From Torreya grandis (taxonomy: Eukaryota; Streptophyta; Pinopsida; Cupressales; Taxaceae): a stretch of DNA of 64,000 nucleotides. Numbering within the stretch: position 1 is the first letter of the stretch; the number at the start of each line of letters is the position of its first letter. The DNA is taken from assembly GCA_037957365.1 (NCBI GenBank), contig JARHVA010004908.1, positions 603,501 to 667,500 of the forward strand, in the 5' to 3' direction. Below the pieces are notes generated by a model. It was not told the DNA's origin. It ran no database searches and was given only the letters and a program-made list of their open reading frames with translations. Below, piece after piece: positions 62,640 through 64,000 of this stretch. The translations under genes were made by a program, and so were the position numbers.

Positions 62640-64000
62640 ATACAATAATTGGTTAAAGACATGTAGGTTTACCATATTCATTTTTTATAGTTTCTTCGAT
62701 AAGAATTGCATTTTCATATTATAAATGAAATGGAATGAGACTGGTGGAAGATATAATATTTGTTTTAGGGTCCACACTAGCAATGAATTTATTAAAACAA
62801 GAAACCTTTTGCTAAAAGTTTCCAAGCTTATGATGTTGGCATGGAAGTTGAGATATCTAGCATGGAGGTGTTATAGGATAGATTAATCATTAGGAAGCAT
62901 TAGTAAAGGTCCATAATATTCAACATCTACTTCAATATCAATGATTTTATTAATTTTTTTTTATCATATTCAAAATATATTTATCGTACTTTAGTTGTTG
63001 CAACATCTAAGGTGATTTTAATTGACATAGTGGATAAAGATTTAGTGAGATCAAGTTGAAGTAAATCAACAAGGTCTACTATAATTATATTGGTTTGTTA
63101 AATGGACAAGAGTTTATATGATAATTGATTAAGGGCTATCTTAATTGAGTTAGGTTGGATATATTTAGATGGTGATAATTTATACTGATCAATACAATCA
63201 AAGGAAGGGGAAATAATATTTATGGTTATTAAAGTGGGATGTATAAAAGGTTGAAAAGATGCCACAATCAAGATTTCTTCAATTACCCATATAATGTGTA
63301 TTAATGGTGGATTAATATGAGGTACATAAAATTCAAGTTCTGATTCAATATCATATGAGATATAAATGACATGGACATCACACTTGAAGGTGTGTATTTT
63401 TAATGATGTCTTTTGATAATGTTGTACATATAAATATCATGATTGGACTTGGGCCATGATATAATTATAATCATAGGTGTGATAAATAATGCATGCATTA
63501 GTTTCTATAGGAGAATCAGTGGTGGAAACACATATGTTTCTAAATTTGTGAGAGACATAGTTAAAGGATATTGAAATAGTTTTGCCATTCCATATTCATT
63601 ACATGTGAAATCATATTATTCTTAAGAGGCTTCATACGTATTTCATGGATTATGATTATCAATAGTATCATTAAGTAGTGGAATGGTATGATCATATGGG
63701 AATAAAGAAGGAGGAATATATTCTAATATATAAAGAGGTATTCAATTTGTATTGCAAGTATTTCTTAATTCATTTGTCTCATCATCATCTAAATTAGTGA
63801 GAGTAACATGTAAATAAGAATACATGTTAACAAATTTAGGTAGAGGTGGACTATTATACATGGGAAATAGTCAAAATATGATAATAAGATTTCAGATTTG
63901 GTAGTTGAATAATCCATGGATTAGGATCAACTTCATATTTTTAGCATTTTCCATTGTGTATGAATTTTATAAATTGACTACCTAAAGAAGTAATGGCATG
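62640..64000 (-). pseudogene. Gypsy B linker upstream of the reverse transcriptase, partial
   Basis: Minus-strand frames give protein-like stretches with stops: LTNLDDDETNELRNTCNTN near 63800, IPPSLFPYDHTIPLLNDTID near 63710-63650, YGMAKLFQYPLTMSLTNLET near 63590-63530, FKCDVHVIYISYDIESELEF near 63395-63335 and LNFHANIISLETFSKRFL near 62860. The reading runs up to the copia insertion, and beyond it the reverse transcriptase start follows. I could not identify the protease active site with confidence; it may lie past the window edge. This is the variable linker region of Tat elements. Confidence 0.5.

Larger units (their letters stand above)
54100..64000 (-). mobile_element. Tat-like Ty3/gypsy element B, partial, carrying copia element 2
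   Basis: On the minus strand, from the window's right edge leftwards, come a gag-pol linker (62640-64000), reverse transcriptase, RNase H, a second RNase H and integrase. Reverse transcriptase before integrase defines gypsy, and the extra RNase H after the first one is the mark of the Tat lineage. All domains are broken by stops and frameshifts. Copia element 2 (57112-62634) is inserted just upstream of the reverse transcriptase. Gag and the 5' LTR would lie beyond 64000; the 3' LTR is not identified. Confidence 0.85.

Overview
The window looks like intergenic DNA from a large, transposon-rich plant nuclear genome. Base composition is very AT-rich (about 30% GC by eye) and CpG is scarce. I see no intact host gene, rRNA, tRNA or CRISPR array. 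Almost everything identifiable is a decayed LTR retrotransposon: two Ty1/copia elements, two Ty3/gypsy elements of the Tat type, and three non-autonomous LTR elements. In-frame stops are mostly TAG or TAA where the family has Gln (CAG/CAA) or Trp (TGG), the pattern left by long-term deamination of methylated cytosine. Old, unpurged, deaminated LTR elements suit a gymnosperm-like giant genome. The very low GC would fit a Welwitschia-like genome, but that is a guess from composition only.

Layout. 1-4939: AT-rich unassigned DNA with a T-rich low-complexity block and a degenerate tandem repeat. 4940-6185: one copy of a 1.2-kb repeat whose partner lies at 47530-48735. 6298-28508: Tat-like gypsy element A on the + strand (LTRs 1231 and 1240 bp). 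Its protease ORF is split by a short-LTR gag-only element (8636-19091), whose own 5' LTR is split by a copia element (8695-16063), giving a three-level nest. Downstream of the protease are an unidentified coding relic, a 55-unit GT microsatellite, and a triplicated block of about 1.95 kb that spans the 3' UTR, polypurine tract and start of the LTR.

28509-33591: unassigned DNA with a minus-strand coding relic. 33592-46071: a LARD-like element on the minus strand with LTRs of almost 5 kb and one frame-preserved but stop-riddled ORF of about 527 codons. It contains the longest open stretch in the window (212 codons). The 1.2-kb repeats at 4.9-6.2 kb and 47.5-48.7 kb may be LTRs of a still older minus-strand element that received both gypsy A and the LARD.

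49438-52146: a small non-autonomous copia-type element on the minus strand with a perfect 5-bp target duplication and an initiator-Met-tRNA primer site. About 54.1 kb to the window end: Tat-like gypsy element B on the minus strand (integrase, second RNase H, RNase H, reverse transcriptase, then upstream linker), split by a second copia element at 57112-62634 with two 258-bp LTRs.

No element appears able to encode a working enzyme set. The value of the window lies in the nesting order, the non-autonomous elements with unrecognised ORFs, and the repeat array forming from a retrotransposon 3' end.
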